A stretch of DNA of 64,000 bases from Micromonospora sp. Llam0 (GCF_003751085.1 NZ_RJJY01000001.1:1178001-1242000), one strand, 5' to 3'; positions 26,784 to 35,815 are shown, counted from the stretch's first letter. A program made the numbers and translations. Notes: generated from the letters alone by a model not told the origin.

Positions 26784-27709
26784 TGGGTGTCGGAGTGGCG
26801 GTGATCGGGTCGGGCAACATCGGCACCGACCTGATGATCAAGGTGCTGCGGTTGTCGGAGTCGCTGCGGATGGTGGCGATGGTCGGCATCGATCCGGAAT
26901 CCGACGGGCTGGCCCGCGCCCGCCGCCTCGGCGTGGCGACCACGAGTGATGGGGTCGACGGCCTGGTCGCGATGCCCGAGTTCGCCGACGTGCGACTCGT
27001 CTTCGACGCCACGTCGGCGGGCGCGCACCGGCGCAACAACGAGATCCTGCAGGCGCACGGGCGGACCGTGGTCGACCTGACCCCGGCCGCGATCGGCCCG
27101 TACGTGGTGCCACCGGTCAACCTGGACGCGCACCTGGCCGAGCCGAACGTCAACATGGTCACCTGCGGTGGGCAGGCCACCGTACCGGTCGTCGCCGCCG
27201 TCGCGGCGGTGGCCCCGGTCGCGTACGCGGAGATCGTCGCCTCGATCGCGTCCCGCTCGGCCGGTCCGGGCACCCGGGCCAACATCGACGAGTTCACCCA
27301 GACCACCGCCCGCGCCCTGGAAGTCGTCGGCGGTGCCGGCACAGGTAAGGCGGTCATCGTGCTGAACCCGGCCGACCCGCCGCTGCTGATGCGCGACACC
27401 GTCTACTGCCTGATCCCGGCCGGCGTCGACACCGGCGCGGTCGCCGAATCGGTGGACGCCATGGTCGCGTCGGTCGCCGGGTACGTGCCCGGCTACCGGC
27501 TCAAACAGGCCGTGCAGTTCGACCCGGTCGACGCGTACGTGCCGGCGCTGGGCAGCCACTTCACCGGTGTCCAGGTGTCGGTGTTCCTGGAGGTCTCCGG
27601 TGCCGGGCACTACCTGCCCGCGTACGCCGGCAACCTCGACATCATGACCTCGGCCGCGCTGCGCACAGCGGAACGTCTGGTCGCCCTCCGGGAAGGGGCT
27701 CAGCGATGA
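26783..27709 (+). CDS. nbaJ: Acetaldehyde dehydrogenase (acylating)
   Basis: The 308-residue MhpF/DmpF-type enzyme converts acetaldehyde, CoA and NAD+ to acetyl-CoA. It has the Rossmann motif [12 protein letters not shown] at the N-terminus, [27 protein letters not shown] with the catalytic Cys, and [19 protein letters not shown]. The family forms a channelled complex with the aldolase encoded by the next gene, whose ATG overlaps the stop by 4 bases. Confidence 0.95.
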   Translation: MGVGVAVIGSGNIGTDLMIKVLRLSESLRMVAMVGIDPESDGLARARRLGVATTSDGVDGLVAMPEFADVRLVFDATSAGAHRRNNEILQAHGRTVVDLTPAAIGPYVVPPVNLDAHLAEPNVNMVTCGGQATVPVVAAVAAVAPVAYAEIVASIASRSAGPGTRANIDEFTQTTARALEVVGGAGTGKAVIVLNPADPPLLMRDTVYCLIPAGVDTGAVAESVDAMVASVAGYVPGYRLKQAVQFDPVDAYVPALGSHFTGVQVSVFLEVSGAGHYLPAYAGNLDIMTSAALRTAERLVALREGAQR

Positions 27710-28719
27710 CCCGGCTGTACGTGCAGGATGTGACGTTGCGCGACGGCATGCACGCCATCGGGCACCGCTACACCGTCGACCAGGTGCGGCAGATCGCCGC
27801 CGCCCTCGACGCGGCCGGGGTCGACGCGATCGAGGTCGCCCACGGCGACGGCCTGGCCGGCTCGTCCGTCACCTACGGCCACGGCGCGGCGTCGGACGCC
27901 GACTGGATCCGTGCCGCCGCCGAGTCGATCAGCCGGGCGACGCTGACCACGCTGCTGCTGCCCGGCATCGGCACCATCGACGACCTGCGGGCCGCCCGCG
28001 ACCTCGGCGTCACCAGCGTCCGGATCGCCACCCACTGTACCGAGGCCGACGTCGCCGCCCAGCACATCTCCTGGGCCCGCGACAACGGTATGGACGTCGC
28101 CGGGTTCCTGATGATGTCGCACATGAACACCCCGGCCGGGCTCGCGCAGCAGGCCAAGCTGATGGAGTCGTACGGGGCGCACTGCGTCTACGTCACCGAC
28201 TCCGGCGGCCGGCTGCTGATGGACGACGTCGCCGCCCGGGTCGACGCCTACCGGCAGGTCCTCGACCCGGCCACCCAGATCGGCATCCACGCCCACCACA
28301 ACCTGTCCCTCGGCGTGGCCAACAGCGTCGTCGCCGTGCAGCACGGCACCACCCGGGTCGACGCCTCCCTCGCCGGCATGGGCGCCGGGGCCGGCAACGC
28401 CCCCCTCGAGGTCTTCACCGCCGTGGCCGACCTGCACGGCTGGAAACACGGCTGCGACACGTTCGCCCTGATGGACGCCGCCGAGGACCTGGTGCGGCCG
28501 CTGCAGGACCGGCCGGTCCGTGTCGACCGGGAAACCCTGTCGCTCGGCTACGCCGGGGTGTACTCCAGCTTCCTGCGCCACGCCGAACGCGCAGCTGACC
28601 GCTACGGCCTCGACGTGCGGTCCATCCTGGTCGAACTCGGCCGCCGCAGGATGGTCGGCGGCCAGGAGGACATGATCACCGACGTCGCCCTCGACCTCGC
28701 CAACGGAGAGCGCCCGTGA
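27706..28719 (+). CDS. nbaI: 4-hydroxy-2-oxovalerate aldolase
   Basis: This 337-residue DmpG/MhpE-type aldolase cleaves 4-hydroxy-2-oxovalerate to pyruvate and acetaldehyde. The TIM barrel opens with [17 protein letters not shown] (metal-binding Asp) and contains [21 protein letters not shown] and [15 protein letters not shown] with the two metal-ligating His. The C-terminal domain that contacts the dehydrogenase is present. It is coupled by ATGA and GTGA overlaps on the two sides. Confidence 0.95.
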   Translation: MTRLYVQDVTLRDGMHAIGHRYTVDQVRQIAAALDAAGVDAIEVAHGDGLAGSSVTYGHGAASDADWIRAAAESISRATLTTLLLPGIGTIDDLRAARDLGVTSVRIATHCTEADVAAQHISWARDNGMDVAGFLMMSHMNTPAGLAQQAKLMESYGAHCVYVTDSGGRLLMDDVAARVDAYRQVLDPATQIGIHAHHNLSLGVANSVVAVQHGTTRVDASLAGMGAGAGNAPLEVFTAVADLHGWKHGCDTFALMDAAEDLVRPLQDRPVRVDRETLSLGYAGVYSSFLRHAERAADRYGLDVRSILVELGRRRMVGGQEDMITDVALDLANGERP

Positions 28720-29495
28720 CCGCCACCAGCATCGACCCCGCCGACCTGGCCGCCCGGCTCGACGAGGCGGCGGTCACCGGCACCCCGATTCCGCAGCTCG
28801 CCGACGCCCACGGCGTCGACGTTGACGCCGCGTACCGGGTGCAGCAGGCCCTGATCGCCCGCCGCACCGGCCGGGGCGAACGCCTCGTCGGTGCGAAGAT
28901 GGGGCTGACCAGCCGGGCGAAGATGGCGCAGGTCGGCGTCGACTCCCCGATTCTCGGCCAACTCACCGACACCACGCAGGTACCCGACGGCGGCAGCGTC
29001 GACATCTCCGGGCTGATCCACCCCCGGGTCGAACCGGAGATCGCCTTCCTGCTGGACCGGCCGCCGACACCCGGGATGCCGTTCACCGACGCGGTGCGGG
29101 CCGTCGCCCCCGCGCTGGAGGTCATCGACTCCCGGTACGCCAACTTCACCTTCTCGCTGCCCGACGTGATCGCCGACAACACCTCGGCCGCCCTGTTCAC
29201 CGTCGGGCAGTGGCAGCCGGTCCCGGACGGCGTCGACAACCTCGGCGTACTCCTCGACATCGACGGACGCACGGTGCAGACCGGATCCACCGCCGCCATC
29301 CTCGGCGACCCCCGCCGCGCCCTGACCGCCGGCATCGCCCTCGCGGACCGGCACGGCCCGGCTTTGCGGGCCGGGTGGATCTTCCTGGCCGGCGCGGCCA
29401 CCGCCGCGGTGCCGCTCGCCCCCGGCGCGCACGTGCGGGCCACCGTCCAGGGGCTCGGCACCGCCGCCTTCACCACCACCGGAGGTACGCGATGA
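28716..29495 (+). CDS. nbaG: 2-oxo-3-hexenedioate (4-oxalocrotonate) decarboxylase
   Basis: The 259-residue protein is a paralogue of the hydratase at 25953-26783. It shows [32 protein letters not shown] with the metal-binding Glu residues, [13 protein letters not shown] and [11 protein letters not shown]. The [13 protein letters not shown] and [11 protein letters not shown] contexts are those of the DmpH decarboxylase branch. It removes CO2 from 2-oxo-3-hexenedioate after deamination of 2-aminomuconate. Both junctions overlap by 4 bases. Confidence 0.88.
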   Translation: MTATSIDPADLAARLDEAAVTGTPIPQLADAHGVDVDAAYRVQQALIARRTGRGERLVGAKMGLTSRAKMAQVGVDSPILGQLTDTTQVPDGGSVDISGLIHPRVEPEIAFLLDRPPTPGMPFTDAVRAVAPALEVIDSRYANFTFSLPDVIADNTSAALFTVGQWQPVPDGVDNLGVLLDIDGRTVQTGSTAAILGDPRRALTAGIALADRHGPALRAGWIFLAGAATAAVPLAPGAHVRATVQGLGTAAFTTTGGTR

Positions 29496-29923
29496 CCGCG
29501 CACCTGGTCGCTGGCAAGGCCACCCCACGCGGGGCGTTCCCGCACGTCAAGGTCGCCGGCGGGTTCATCTTCGTCTCCGGCACGTCCAGCCGCCGCCCCG
29601 ACAACACCATCGCCGGGGCCACCGTCGACGAATACGGCACCACCCAACTCGACATCCGCGAACAGACCCGCGCGGTGATCGCCAATATCGCCGACCTGCT
29701 CGCCGCCGCCGGTGCCAGCCTCGCTGACCTGGTCTCGGTCACCACGTACCTGGTCAACATGAACGACTTCGGCGGCTACAACCAGGTCTGGGCGCAACAC
29801 TTCGACCACACCGGACCCGCCCGGACCACCGTCGCCGTTCACCAACTGCCGCACCCGCACCTGCTCATCGAGATCCAGGCTGTCGCCGTGGCACCGGCCG
29901 ACGCCCCCACCCGGAAGGAGTGA
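29492..29923 (+). CDS. nbaF: 2-aminomuconate deaminase (RidA/YjgF family)
   Basis: The 143-residue RidA-family protein contains [40 protein letters not shown] and the C-terminal [22 protein letters not shown]. The usual RidA arginine context is modified to HPHLLIEI, as in 2-aminomuconate deaminases. It would release ammonia from 2-aminomuconate to give 4-oxalocrotonate. The ATG at 29492 overlaps the preceding stop and has GGAGG 6 bases upstream. Confidence 0.9.
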   Translation: MTAHLVAGKATPRGAFPHVKVAGGFIFVSGTSSRRPDNTIAGATVDEYGTTQLDIREQTRAVIANIADLLAAAGASLADLVSVTTYLVNMNDFGGYNQVWAQHFDHTGPARTTVAVHQLPHPHLLIEIQAVAVAPADAPTRKE

Positions 29924-29928
29924 CACCC

Positions 29929-30453
29929 GTGAGCGACATCGCCGAACCGGTCAACTTTCCCAACTGGGTCAGTGAGAACGAGCATCTGCTCAAGCCGCCG
30001 GTGAACAACAAGCAGCTGTTCCCCACCGGCGACGATTTCATCGTGCAGGTCGTCGGCGGCCCCAACCAGCGCACCGACTTCCACGTCGACCCGTACGAGG
30101 AATTCTTCTACCAGGTCAAAGGCAACATGCACGTCAACCTGATGACCGACGACGGGCCGCAGACCGTGCACATTCGCGAAGGCCAGATGTGGGTGCTGCC
30201 CGGATTCGTACCGCACTCGCCGCAACGCCCGGAGGCCGGCTCGATCGGGGTCGTCATCGAACGGGTCCGCGAGGAGGGCACCCTGGAGAAGTTCCAGTGG
30301 TACTGCCTCGACTGCGGCAACCTGGTGCACGAGGTGGAGTTGCAGGTGCGCGACATCGTCGCCGACCTGCCGCCGGTCTTCACCGCTTTCTACGGCGACG
30401 AAGCCGCGCGTACCTGCGACAAGTGCGGTGCCCTGCATCCGGGCAAGGGCTGA
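29929..30453 (+). CDS. nbaC: 3-hydroxyanthranilate 3,4-dioxygenase
   Basis: This 174-residue cupin dioxygenase opens the ring of 3-hydroxyanthranilate to 2-amino-3-carboxymuconate semialdehyde. The iron ligands fit H52 and E58 in DFHVDPYEEFFYQ, with a later His in PHSPQRPE. A C-terminal rubredoxin-like iron site is complete: CLDC and CDKC, as in bacterial (not animal) enzymes. I chose the GTG at 29929 because GGAAGGAG ends 9 bases upstream; a GTG at 29920 is also in frame. It lies 5 bases after nbaF. Confidence 0.95.
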   Translation: MSDIAEPVNFPNWVSENEHLLKPPVNNKQLFPTGDDFIVQVVGGPNQRTDFHVDPYEEFFYQVKGNMHVNLMTDDGPQTVHIREGQMWVLPGFVPHSPQRPEAGSIGVVIERVREEGTLEKFQWYCLDCGNLVHEVELQVRDIVADLPPVFTAFYGDEAARTCDKCGALHPGKG

Positions 30454-30461
30454 TCGTCGCC

Positions 30462-31469
30462 GTGACCGACGCCGGGCAGACCATCGACGTCCACACCCAC
30501 CTGGTGCCCAAGGGCTGGCCGGATCTCGCCGCCGCCTGTGGCGGGACCGGCTGGCCGTGGCTGCGGGTCGACTCCGAACGCGCCGCCATGATCATGGTGG
30601 GTCAGACGGAGTTCCGGCCGGTCGGCCCGCAGACCTGGGACCCCGCCACCCGGCTGTCCGACATGGACGTCGACGGGGTCGACGTGCAGGTGGTCTCCCC
30701 GACGCCGGTGTTCTTCGCCTACGACCGGCCCGCCGACCAGGCGGTCAAGGTGGCCCGGATCTTCAACGACCTGACCCTGGAGGTCACCGCCGCCGGTGTC
30801 GGTCGGCTGATCCCGTTCTGCCAGGTGCCGTTGCAGGACCCGGACGCCGCCTGCGCCGAGCTGGACCGCTGCCTGGCCGCCGGCCACGCTGGGGTGGAGA
30901 TCGGCAACCACGTCGGCGACCGTGACCTCGACGACGCCGGCATCGTCGCCTTCCTGCGACACTGCGCCGACGTCGGCGCGCCGGTGTTCGTCCACCCGTG
31001 GGACATGCCGGACGGGCCACGGCTGGACCGCTGGATGGCCCGCTGGCTGTCCGGCATGCCCGCCGAGACCCACCTGTCGATCCTGGCGCTGATCCTCGGC
31101 GGCGGCTTCGATCAGCTGCCCCGTACGCTGCGGATCTGCTTCGCCCACGGCGGCGGCAGCTTCCCGTTCTGGCTGGGCCGCGCCGACAACGCCTGGCACC
31201 GCCGGGGCGACGTGGTACGCGGCCGCTCGGCGCACCCGCCGAGCCACTACCTGGACCGGTTCTACGTCGACTCGGTGGTGTTCGACCCGGCGGCGCTGCG
31301 GCTGCTGGTCGACACGATGAGTGCCGACCGGGTGCTCCTGGGCAGCGACTACCCCTACCCGCTGGGGGAACGGCCGGTCGGCGCGGTGATCGACAAGGCG
31401 GACTTCCTCACCGCCGACCAGCGGGCTGCCCTGAGCGGCGGCAACGCCTACCGGTTCCTTACCGGCTGA
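30462..31469 (+). CDS. nbaD: 2-amino-3-carboxymuconate-6-semialdehyde decarboxylase
   Basis: The 335-residue amidohydrolase-fold zinc decarboxylase diverts the ring-cleavage product away from quinolinate (NAD precursor) into catabolism. Zinc ligands are visible: IDVHTH (H11, H13), FVHPWDMP, FAHGGGSFPFWLGR, and the Asp in GSDYPYPLG. The GTG at 30462, 8 bases after the nbaC stop, places the first zinc motif at the usual distance. It is the last gene of the operon and overlaps the convergent MarR gene by 22 bases. Confidence 0.95.
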   Translation: MTDAGQTIDVHTHLVPKGWPDLAAACGGTGWPWLRVDSERAAMIMVGQTEFRPVGPQTWDPATRLSDMDVDGVDVQVVSPTPVFFAYDRPADQAVKVARIFNDLTLEVTAAGVGRLIPFCQVPLQDPDAACAELDRCLAAGHAGVEIGNHVGDRDLDDAGIVAFLRHCADVGAPVFVHPWDMPDGPRLDRWMARWLSGMPAETHLSILALILGGGFDQLPRTLRICFAHGGGSFPFWLGRADNAWHRRGDVVRGRSAHPPSHYLDRFYVDSVVFDPAALRLLVDTMSADRVLLGSDYPYPLGERPVGAVIDKADFLTADQRAALSGGNAYRFLTG

Positions 31470-31882
31470 CCGTCGGCGACCTGCCGGAGCAGGGTGGCGA
31501 GTTCGTGCAGCAGTTGCGGCGGGCAGTCGGCGAACGGGCTCGCCGCCAACGTCGCCGTGATGATCTCCTGGCGTACCTGTCGGCCCTTGTCGGTGAGGGC
31601 GAGCACCCGGCCTCGCCGGTCGGTGGGGTCGACGCCGCGTTCGACCAGTCCGCGCTCGATCAGCTGGTTGGCGATGAAGCTGAGGTTGGGGGCGTTGCAG
31701 TACAGGCGCTCGGCGAGCGTCTTCATCGACGGTGCTGGTCCGGTCGGGTCGATCGCCCACAGCGCCTGCGCGGTCGCGTTGGTCAGCCCGTGGGCGGTCA
31801 GGGCGGGTTCGAGCCGGTCGCTGGTCGTCATGAAGATCTCGTGGTTGGCGCGGATGGCGTCGACGAGGTCCCGGTGGTCCAC
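31448..31882 (-). CDS. MarR-family regulator
   Basis: The 144-residue winged-helix protein has a MarR layout: helix-turn-helix PSMKTLAERLYCNAPNLSFIANQLIERGLVER, then the wing DPTDRRGRVLALTDKG. The GTG at 31882 faces the OYE-family gene across a 96-base gap with two perfect palindromes, probably its operators. It likely represses itself and the divergent reductase and responds to an aromatic or electrophilic ligand, by analogy with other MarR/OYE pairs. Confidence 0.88.
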   Translation of the reverse strand: MDHRDLVDAIRANHEIFMTTSDRLEPALTAHGLTNATAQALWAIDPTGPAPSMKTLAERLYCNAPNLSFIANQLIERGLVERGVDPTDRRGRVLALTDKGRQVRQEIITATLAASPFADCPPQLLHELATLLRQVADGQPVRNR

Positions 31883-31904
31883 CGGCCGACGGTACCACTT
31901 GCGC

Positions 31905-31950
31905 TTCGAGTCTCGAACTATTACGGTCTGAAACGCTTCGAGTCTCGAAG
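31905..31950. promoter_or_regulatory. Twin palindromic operators between MarR and OYE genes
   Basis: TTCGAGTCTCGAA at 31905-31917 and CTTCGAGTCTCGAAG at 31936-31950 are perfect palindromes around a central T. They share a 13-base core, and their centres are 32 bp apart, about three helical turns. The second lies next to a possible -10 element (TATATC, 31951-31956) for the OYE gene. Two identical phased sites in a divergent MarR promoter are strong operator candidates. Confidence 0.75.
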
Positions 31951-31978
31951 TATATCGTCAAAGCTGAGGAGCCGCACC

Positions 31979-33238
31979 ATGACCCAACTGGCCGAACCGC
32001 TCGAACTGCCCAGCGGGCAGGTCCTGCCGAACCGGATCGCCAAGGCCGCCATGGAGGAGTTCCTGGCCGTCGACGGTCAGCTGCCCGGCACCGAGCTCGC
32101 CACGCTCTACCAGCGCTGGGGTGCCGGCGGAGCGGGGCTGCTGATCACCGGGCACGTCATGGTCGACGAGCGGGCCCTCGCCGACCCCTCCGACGTCGTG
32201 CTCGCGGACCGTACCCCGCTGGAACCGTTCCGGCGCTGGGCGGCGGCGGCGACCGCTGGCGGTGCCCGCGCCTGGATGCAGATCAACCACCCCGGTCGGG
32301 TCGTCTACGCGGACATGCCGGGGCTGGCCTGGTCGGCGTCGGACATACCGGTCAGCATCGGGCGGCTGTCCCGCTTCTTCGCCCAACCCACCGCGATGAC
32401 GCCGGAACAGATCGACGAGGTCGTCGACCGGTTCGCCCGGACCGCGCAGCGAGCCGTCGAGGCCGGATTCGACGGGGTGGAGATCCACGCCGCCCACGGC
32501 TACCTGATCAGCCAGTTCCTCTCCCCGCTGACCAACCGGCGGACCGACCGCTGGGGAGGTGAACTGCTCAACCGGGCCCGGCTGCTGATAGACGTCGTTA
32601 CCGAGGTCCGGCGTCGACTGCCCGACGGCGCGGCGGTGGCGGTCAAGCTCAACACCGCCGACTTCCAGCGCGGCGGCTTCGACCCGGACGACGCCAGACA
32701 GGTGGTCGGCATGCTCGCCGACACTAGCGTCGACCTGGTCGAACTCTCCGGCGGCTCGGTGGAGAGCCTGGCCACCAACGGCTACCCGGCGGACGGGCAC
32801 ACCCTCGCCCGCGAGGCGTACTTCCTGGACGCCGCCGCGACGATCATCCCGCAGGCCCCGGTGCCGGTGATGCTCACCGGCGGCGTCCGCCGCCGCGCCG
32901 TCGCCGAGCGGGTACGCGCCCAGGGCACGGCGGTCGTCGGAGTGGCGACGGCGCTCGCTGTGGACCCGGAGCTGCCGCGGCGCTGGCTGCGCGGCGAGGA
33001 AGCAGCGGTCGCGGTGCCGGGCCCGCGCTGGAAGAACAAGCACCTGGCCTCGGCGGCCACCCAGGCCGTCGTGCACTGCCGGCTCCGCCAGGTCGGGCGA
33101 GGATCCGCCGACCCCGGCCGAGCGGACCCGGTCGTTTCCCTCATCCAGGAGCAGCTCCAGCGACGCCGGTCGCTGCGGCGCTACCGCCGGTGGTTGGCGG
33201 AGCCGGTCAGCGTACGGACGTGGTCCTGGCCAGGGTGA
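31979..33238 (+). CDS. Old Yellow Enzyme-family NADH:flavin oxidoreductase
   Basis: The 419-residue TIM-barrel FMN enzyme starts at ATG 31979 with GAGGAG about 8 bases upstream. Motifs are LPNRIAKAAMEE, MQINHPGR (FMN-contacting Gln), FDGVEIHAAHGYLISQFLSP with the active-site His pair, NRRTDRWGG and VPVMLTGGVRRR. The NRRTDRWGG and HAAHGY motifs are diagnostic of the family. It reduces activated alkenes; the substrate is unknown. It is divergent from a MarR gene with shared operators. Its 3' end overlaps the convergent DUF397 gene by 32 bases. Confidence 0.9.
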   Translation: MTQLAEPLELPSGQVLPNRIAKAAMEEFLAVDGQLPGTELATLYQRWGAGGAGLLITGHVMVDERALADPSDVVLADRTPLEPFRRWAAAATAGGARAWMQINHPGRVVYADMPGLAWSASDIPVSIGRLSRFFAQPTAMTPEQIDEVVDRFARTAQRAVEAGFDGVEIHAAHGYLISQFLSPLTNRRTDRWGGELLNRARLLIDVVTEVRRRLPDGAAVAVKLNTADFQRGGFDPDDARQVVGMLADTSVDLVELSGGSVESLATNGYPADGHTLAREAYFLDAAATIIPQAPVPVMLTGGVRRRAVAERVRAQGTAVVGVATALAVDPELPRRWLRGEEAAVAVPGPRWKNKHLASAATQAVVHCRLRQVGRGSADPGRADPVVSLIQEQLQRRRSLRRYRRWLAEPVSVRTWSWPG

Positions 33239-33407
33239 CGAACGCGGACCAGGCGGCGGGGGCGAAGGTCAGGGTGCCGCCGTCGCGGTCCTTGGTGTCG
33301 CGGACGTGGACCCGGCCGGGGAGGTTGTCGGCGACCTCGACACAGTTGCCCCCAGCGGGGTTGCTGCGGGTCGACTTGCGCCAGCGAGGGGTGGTGCTCA
33401 GCTCCAT
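33207..33407 (-). CDS. DUF397 domain protein
   Basis: The 66-residue protein shows the DUF397 pattern PRWRKSTRSNPAGGNCVEVADN, VHVRDTKDRDGGTLTF and a terminal WSAFV. It overlaps the upstream XRE gene by 10 bases, forming the second XRE/DUF397 pair in the window. Confidence 0.9.
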   Translation of the reverse strand: MELSTTPRWRKSTRSNPAGGNCVEVADNLPGRVHVRDTKDRDGGTLTFAPAAWSAFVTLARTTSVR

Positions 33408-34219
33408 GTCTGCACCGCTTTCAGGATCATGTCGTGGGATTCCTCGACAGGCAGAGCATAACTGCGGACACCTTCCCAGGACCGCTCCAATGTCTGCACG
33501 TCGGCCGGGTTGCTGATCACGTCACCGCCGAAGTGGGAATCGACGTAGCCGAACACGTGATCGTCCACGGTCGCCATCGCGAACGAGCCGTTGAGGCCGT
33601 GGTAGGCGTCGGCGTTGCCCGGCACCACGTGCACCCAGACGTTGGGGCGGGCCGCCGCCTCGGCGAGACTGCGCAGCTGCTCGGCCATCTGCTCCGGCGT
33701 GCCGACCTGACGGTGCAGCACGCTGCGGTCGAGGACGGCGATGAACTCGGCCGGGTCGTCGGCGCGGGTGAGCACCTGCTGGCGGGTGAGCCGGTTCGCC
33801 AGCCGGGTCGGCACGTCGTCGACCGGGCCGACGCGCAGCAGTCGTTCGGCGTACTCCCGGGTCTGCAACAGGCCCGGGACGACCGCGAGCTCGAACGATC
33901 GCAGCAGGGTGGCCCGCTCCTCCATTTCGGCCCACGGGCGCAGGAAACCGGCGAAGGACATTCCGCGCGCCTCTGCGGAAGCGCGCTGCACGCGGTCGCC
34001 GCTGCCCAGCACATCGTCGAGGATCTTCGCGTTCTGCTGCACCGGGACCAGGCGGCCGTTCTCGTAACTGCCGATCGACGACGCGCTGAGCTGGATCAAC
34101 GCGCCGAGCTGCTGCTGGGAAAGCCCGCGCTCGGTGCGCAGGGTGCGAATCAGGCGGTGCACCTCGTGCATTTTCGGATCCCCGATCTGCTGATGGTGGG
34201 GCGGTGCGTCGAATGCCAC
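33398..34219 (-). CDS. XRE-family regulator with DUF5753 domain
   Basis: The GTG at 34219 has an AGAGG site 5 bases upstream and gives 273 residues; an ATG at 34171 would remove 16 poorly conserved residues. The helix-turn-helix is RLIRTLRTERGLSQQQLGALIQLSASSIGSYENGR. The DUF5753 part has ELAVVPGLLQTREYAERLL and VPGNADAYHGLNGSFAM. It forms an operon with the overlapping DUF397 gene. This pair is only distantly similar to the one near 10 kb. Confidence 0.9.
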   Translation of the reverse strand: MAFDAPPHHQQIGDPKMHEVHRLIRTLRTERGLSQQQLGALIQLSASSIGSYENGRLVPVQQNAKILDDVLGSGDRVQRASAEARGMSFAGFLRPWAEMEERATLLRSFELAVVPGLLQTREYAERLLRVGPVDDVPTRLANRLTRQQVLTRADDPAEFIAVLDRSVLHRQVGTPEQMAEQLRSLAEAAARPNVWVHVVPGNADAYHGLNGSFAMATVDDHVFGYVDSHFGGDVISNPADVQTLERSWEGVRSYALPVEESHDMILKAVQTWS

Positions 34220-34318
34220 CTCTACCTCTATCAGTACGACGGATCGGAGTCCATGATGGAGATCGGATAAATTCCGGATAGTTTGTGTGATCGATATCGG
34301 GTGCTGTCGGGTCGGCTG

Positions 34319-34720
34319 CTACCGGGTCGGCTGGGCGTCGAGCCGGGCCACCCGACGGGGTCCGGCGGTCCGCCGGAAGCTGGCGTCGAGCAGCTCGCCG
34401 ATCTCCGCCCAGTCGGTGTCGTCGGCCAGGTCCACCCCGACCCAGCCGGAGCTTGCCAGGTACGCCGGCGCGTAACAGCGAGGCTCGGCCAGCAGCGCCG
34501 CCCGCTCGTCCGGTTCCACCAGCACCAGTACGGAGTGATCATGCTGCTGGTAGACGCCGTCGACCTTCACCGAGCCGCCGTAGTAGGCGAACACCTTCGT
34601 GGTGTAGAACGCCGGATGCCCGTGCGAGATCTTCTCGGCGGCGTCGGGGAAGGCCAGCGCGAGCCGGCGTACCTCGGCGAGCAGCGGGTCGGCGTCGTCG
34701 AACATGATCGGGTGCGGCAT
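34319..34720 (-). CDS. MmcQ/YjbR-family protein
   Basis: The 133-residue protein fits the YjbR (CyaY-like fold) family: VRRLALAFPDAAEKISHGHPAFYTTKVFAYYGG near the start, then VLVEPDERAALLAEPRCYAPAYLASSGWVGVDL. Members bind DNA non-specifically, but the cellular role is unclear. The ATG at 34720 is the first start; an internal ATG five codons later is possible. It stands alone between the XRE gene and the disrupted DUF3592-like gene. Confidence 0.8.
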   Translation of the reverse strand: MPHPIMFDDADPLLAEVRRLALAFPDAAEKISHGHPAFYTTKVFAYYGGSVKVDGVYQQHDHSVLVLVEPDERAALLAEPRCYAPAYLASSGWVGVDLADDTDWAEIGELLDASFRRTAGPRRVARLDAQPTR

Positions 34721-34835
34721 AGCGGTAGGTAATCACACCCGGCTGACACTTCGGCCCCGGTCACCTGGTCGGGCGGGCTCCGACGGAATCACGTACCACG
34801 TAGGTTCCTCCCCCGGAGCGGCAACGCGGGTCACT

Positions 34836-35325
34836 TCAGCTTGTCTTCTCCCGGATGATGAGGATGAGCAGACCGGCACCGGCGACTGCCGCGACCAGGC
34901 CGAGCGGGATCGTGGTCCAGGACATCAGGAACGACAACGAGCCGTCGGTGTGCCCGTTCTCCGCCAGGAACCTCTGCGGATCGGCGGGGTCCACCAGGAC
35001 CGGCATCTCCCGCTCCGGCGTACTGCGACACCCGGTCACACCAGCACAGGGAATCCACGCGCCGTACTGCGCCCCGTCGTACAGGTAGTGGACCTCGATC
35101 CGGTCGATTCCGGTACCGCGCCCGCCACCGGCCCGGTCGGTGATGTACGCGGTGACCGGAACACCCACACCACGCAACCGGTCCGCCTCGGCCGAGAAAT
35201 GCCAACGGTAGGCAAGCGAACCACCGAACAGCCCCAGCCCGACCACGAGCAAGGCCACTGCGAGCGCGGCTATCTCCCGCCGGGCGCGACGGGCGTCAGC
35301 GGCCCTCGTGGCGCTACCGGAATGC
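34836..35325 (-). pseudogene. DUF3592-like membrane protein, 3' part, split by IS200/IS605
   Basis: The frame encodes a basic start (ADARRARREIAA), a membrane helix (VALLVVGLGLFGGSLAYRW), an extracytoplasmic beta-rich middle with VTAYITDRAGG and IEVHYLYDGAQYGAWIPC, VLVDPADPQRFLAENG, and a second helix near the C-terminus. This matches the DUF3592 layout. No start codon lies between it and the IS element; upstream the frame runs into the IS. The probable real start, with a GGAGG site, is at 37121 on the far side of the element. The right boundary given is approximate. Confidence 0.6.
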
Positions 35326-35815
35326 GGGCCAGTGCTCCGGCCTTCAGGCCCGGGGGTGAAGGCCCGCGCTGGGCGGGCCGCCAGGCCCGAGCAGTGCCCT
35401 GACCTGGCCGGTTCTGCTGCTCGATGTGCTGCGTCACGATGCTTGGTGGCGCGCCGGCGACGGAGCCGGCGAAGTACGAGCCCGACCAGAGTTTGTTGGC
35501 CCGGTGGTAGTGGCGTGCGAGGTCGGGAAATTCCTGCCGGGGGTGGCGCGACGGGACTCCCTTGAGTGAGTTGACCAGGCGGGCCGCGGCGACTTTGGGT
35601 GGGTGGTCGACCAGCAGGTGGACGTGGTTGCCCTCGCCGTTGAACTCGACCAGTTCGGCCTCGAAGTCCGTGCATACGTCCCGCATGATCGCCTCCATGC
35701 GGGTCAGGTGACGGTCGGCGAACACCGTGTGCCGGAACCTCGTCACGAAAACCAAATGAACATGCGTCGCGAAGACGCAGTGCCTACCGTTACGGATACC
35801 CTCAACTTCTGCCAT
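35270..35815 (-). CDS. tnpA: IS200/IS605-family TnpA (Y1 transposase), likely inactive
   Basis: Residues 1-135 are a typical HUH single-strand transposase: FATHVHLVFVTRFRH, the HUH pair in GEGNHVHLLV (H64, H66), SLKGVPSR and LWSGSYFAGSVAGAP. The helix that should carry the catalytic Tyr reads IVTQHIEQQNRP, with His130 (CAC, bases 35426-35428) where the family has Tyr in QYIEQQ. One T-to-C change would explain it. Transposition in cis is therefore doubtful. The frame continues about 45 residues past the domain through the left end into flanking DNA. Divergent tnpB starts 26 bases away. Confidence 0.88.
   Translation of the reverse strand: MAEVEGIRNGRHCVFATHVHLVFVTRFRHTVFADRHLTRMEAIMRDVCTDFEAELVEFNGEGNHVHLLVDHPPKVAAARLVNSLKGVPSRHPRQEFPDLARHYHRANKLWSGSYFAGSVAGAPPSIVTQHIEQQNRPGQGTARAWRPAQRGPSPPGLKAGALARIPVAPRGPLTPVAPGGR

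Noticed and set aside
20906..31469. Kynurenine genes as part of an antibiotic gene cluster
   Set aside because: No assembly-line, tailoring or resistance genes are nearby, and the presence of all nba-type degradative steps indicates catabolism.
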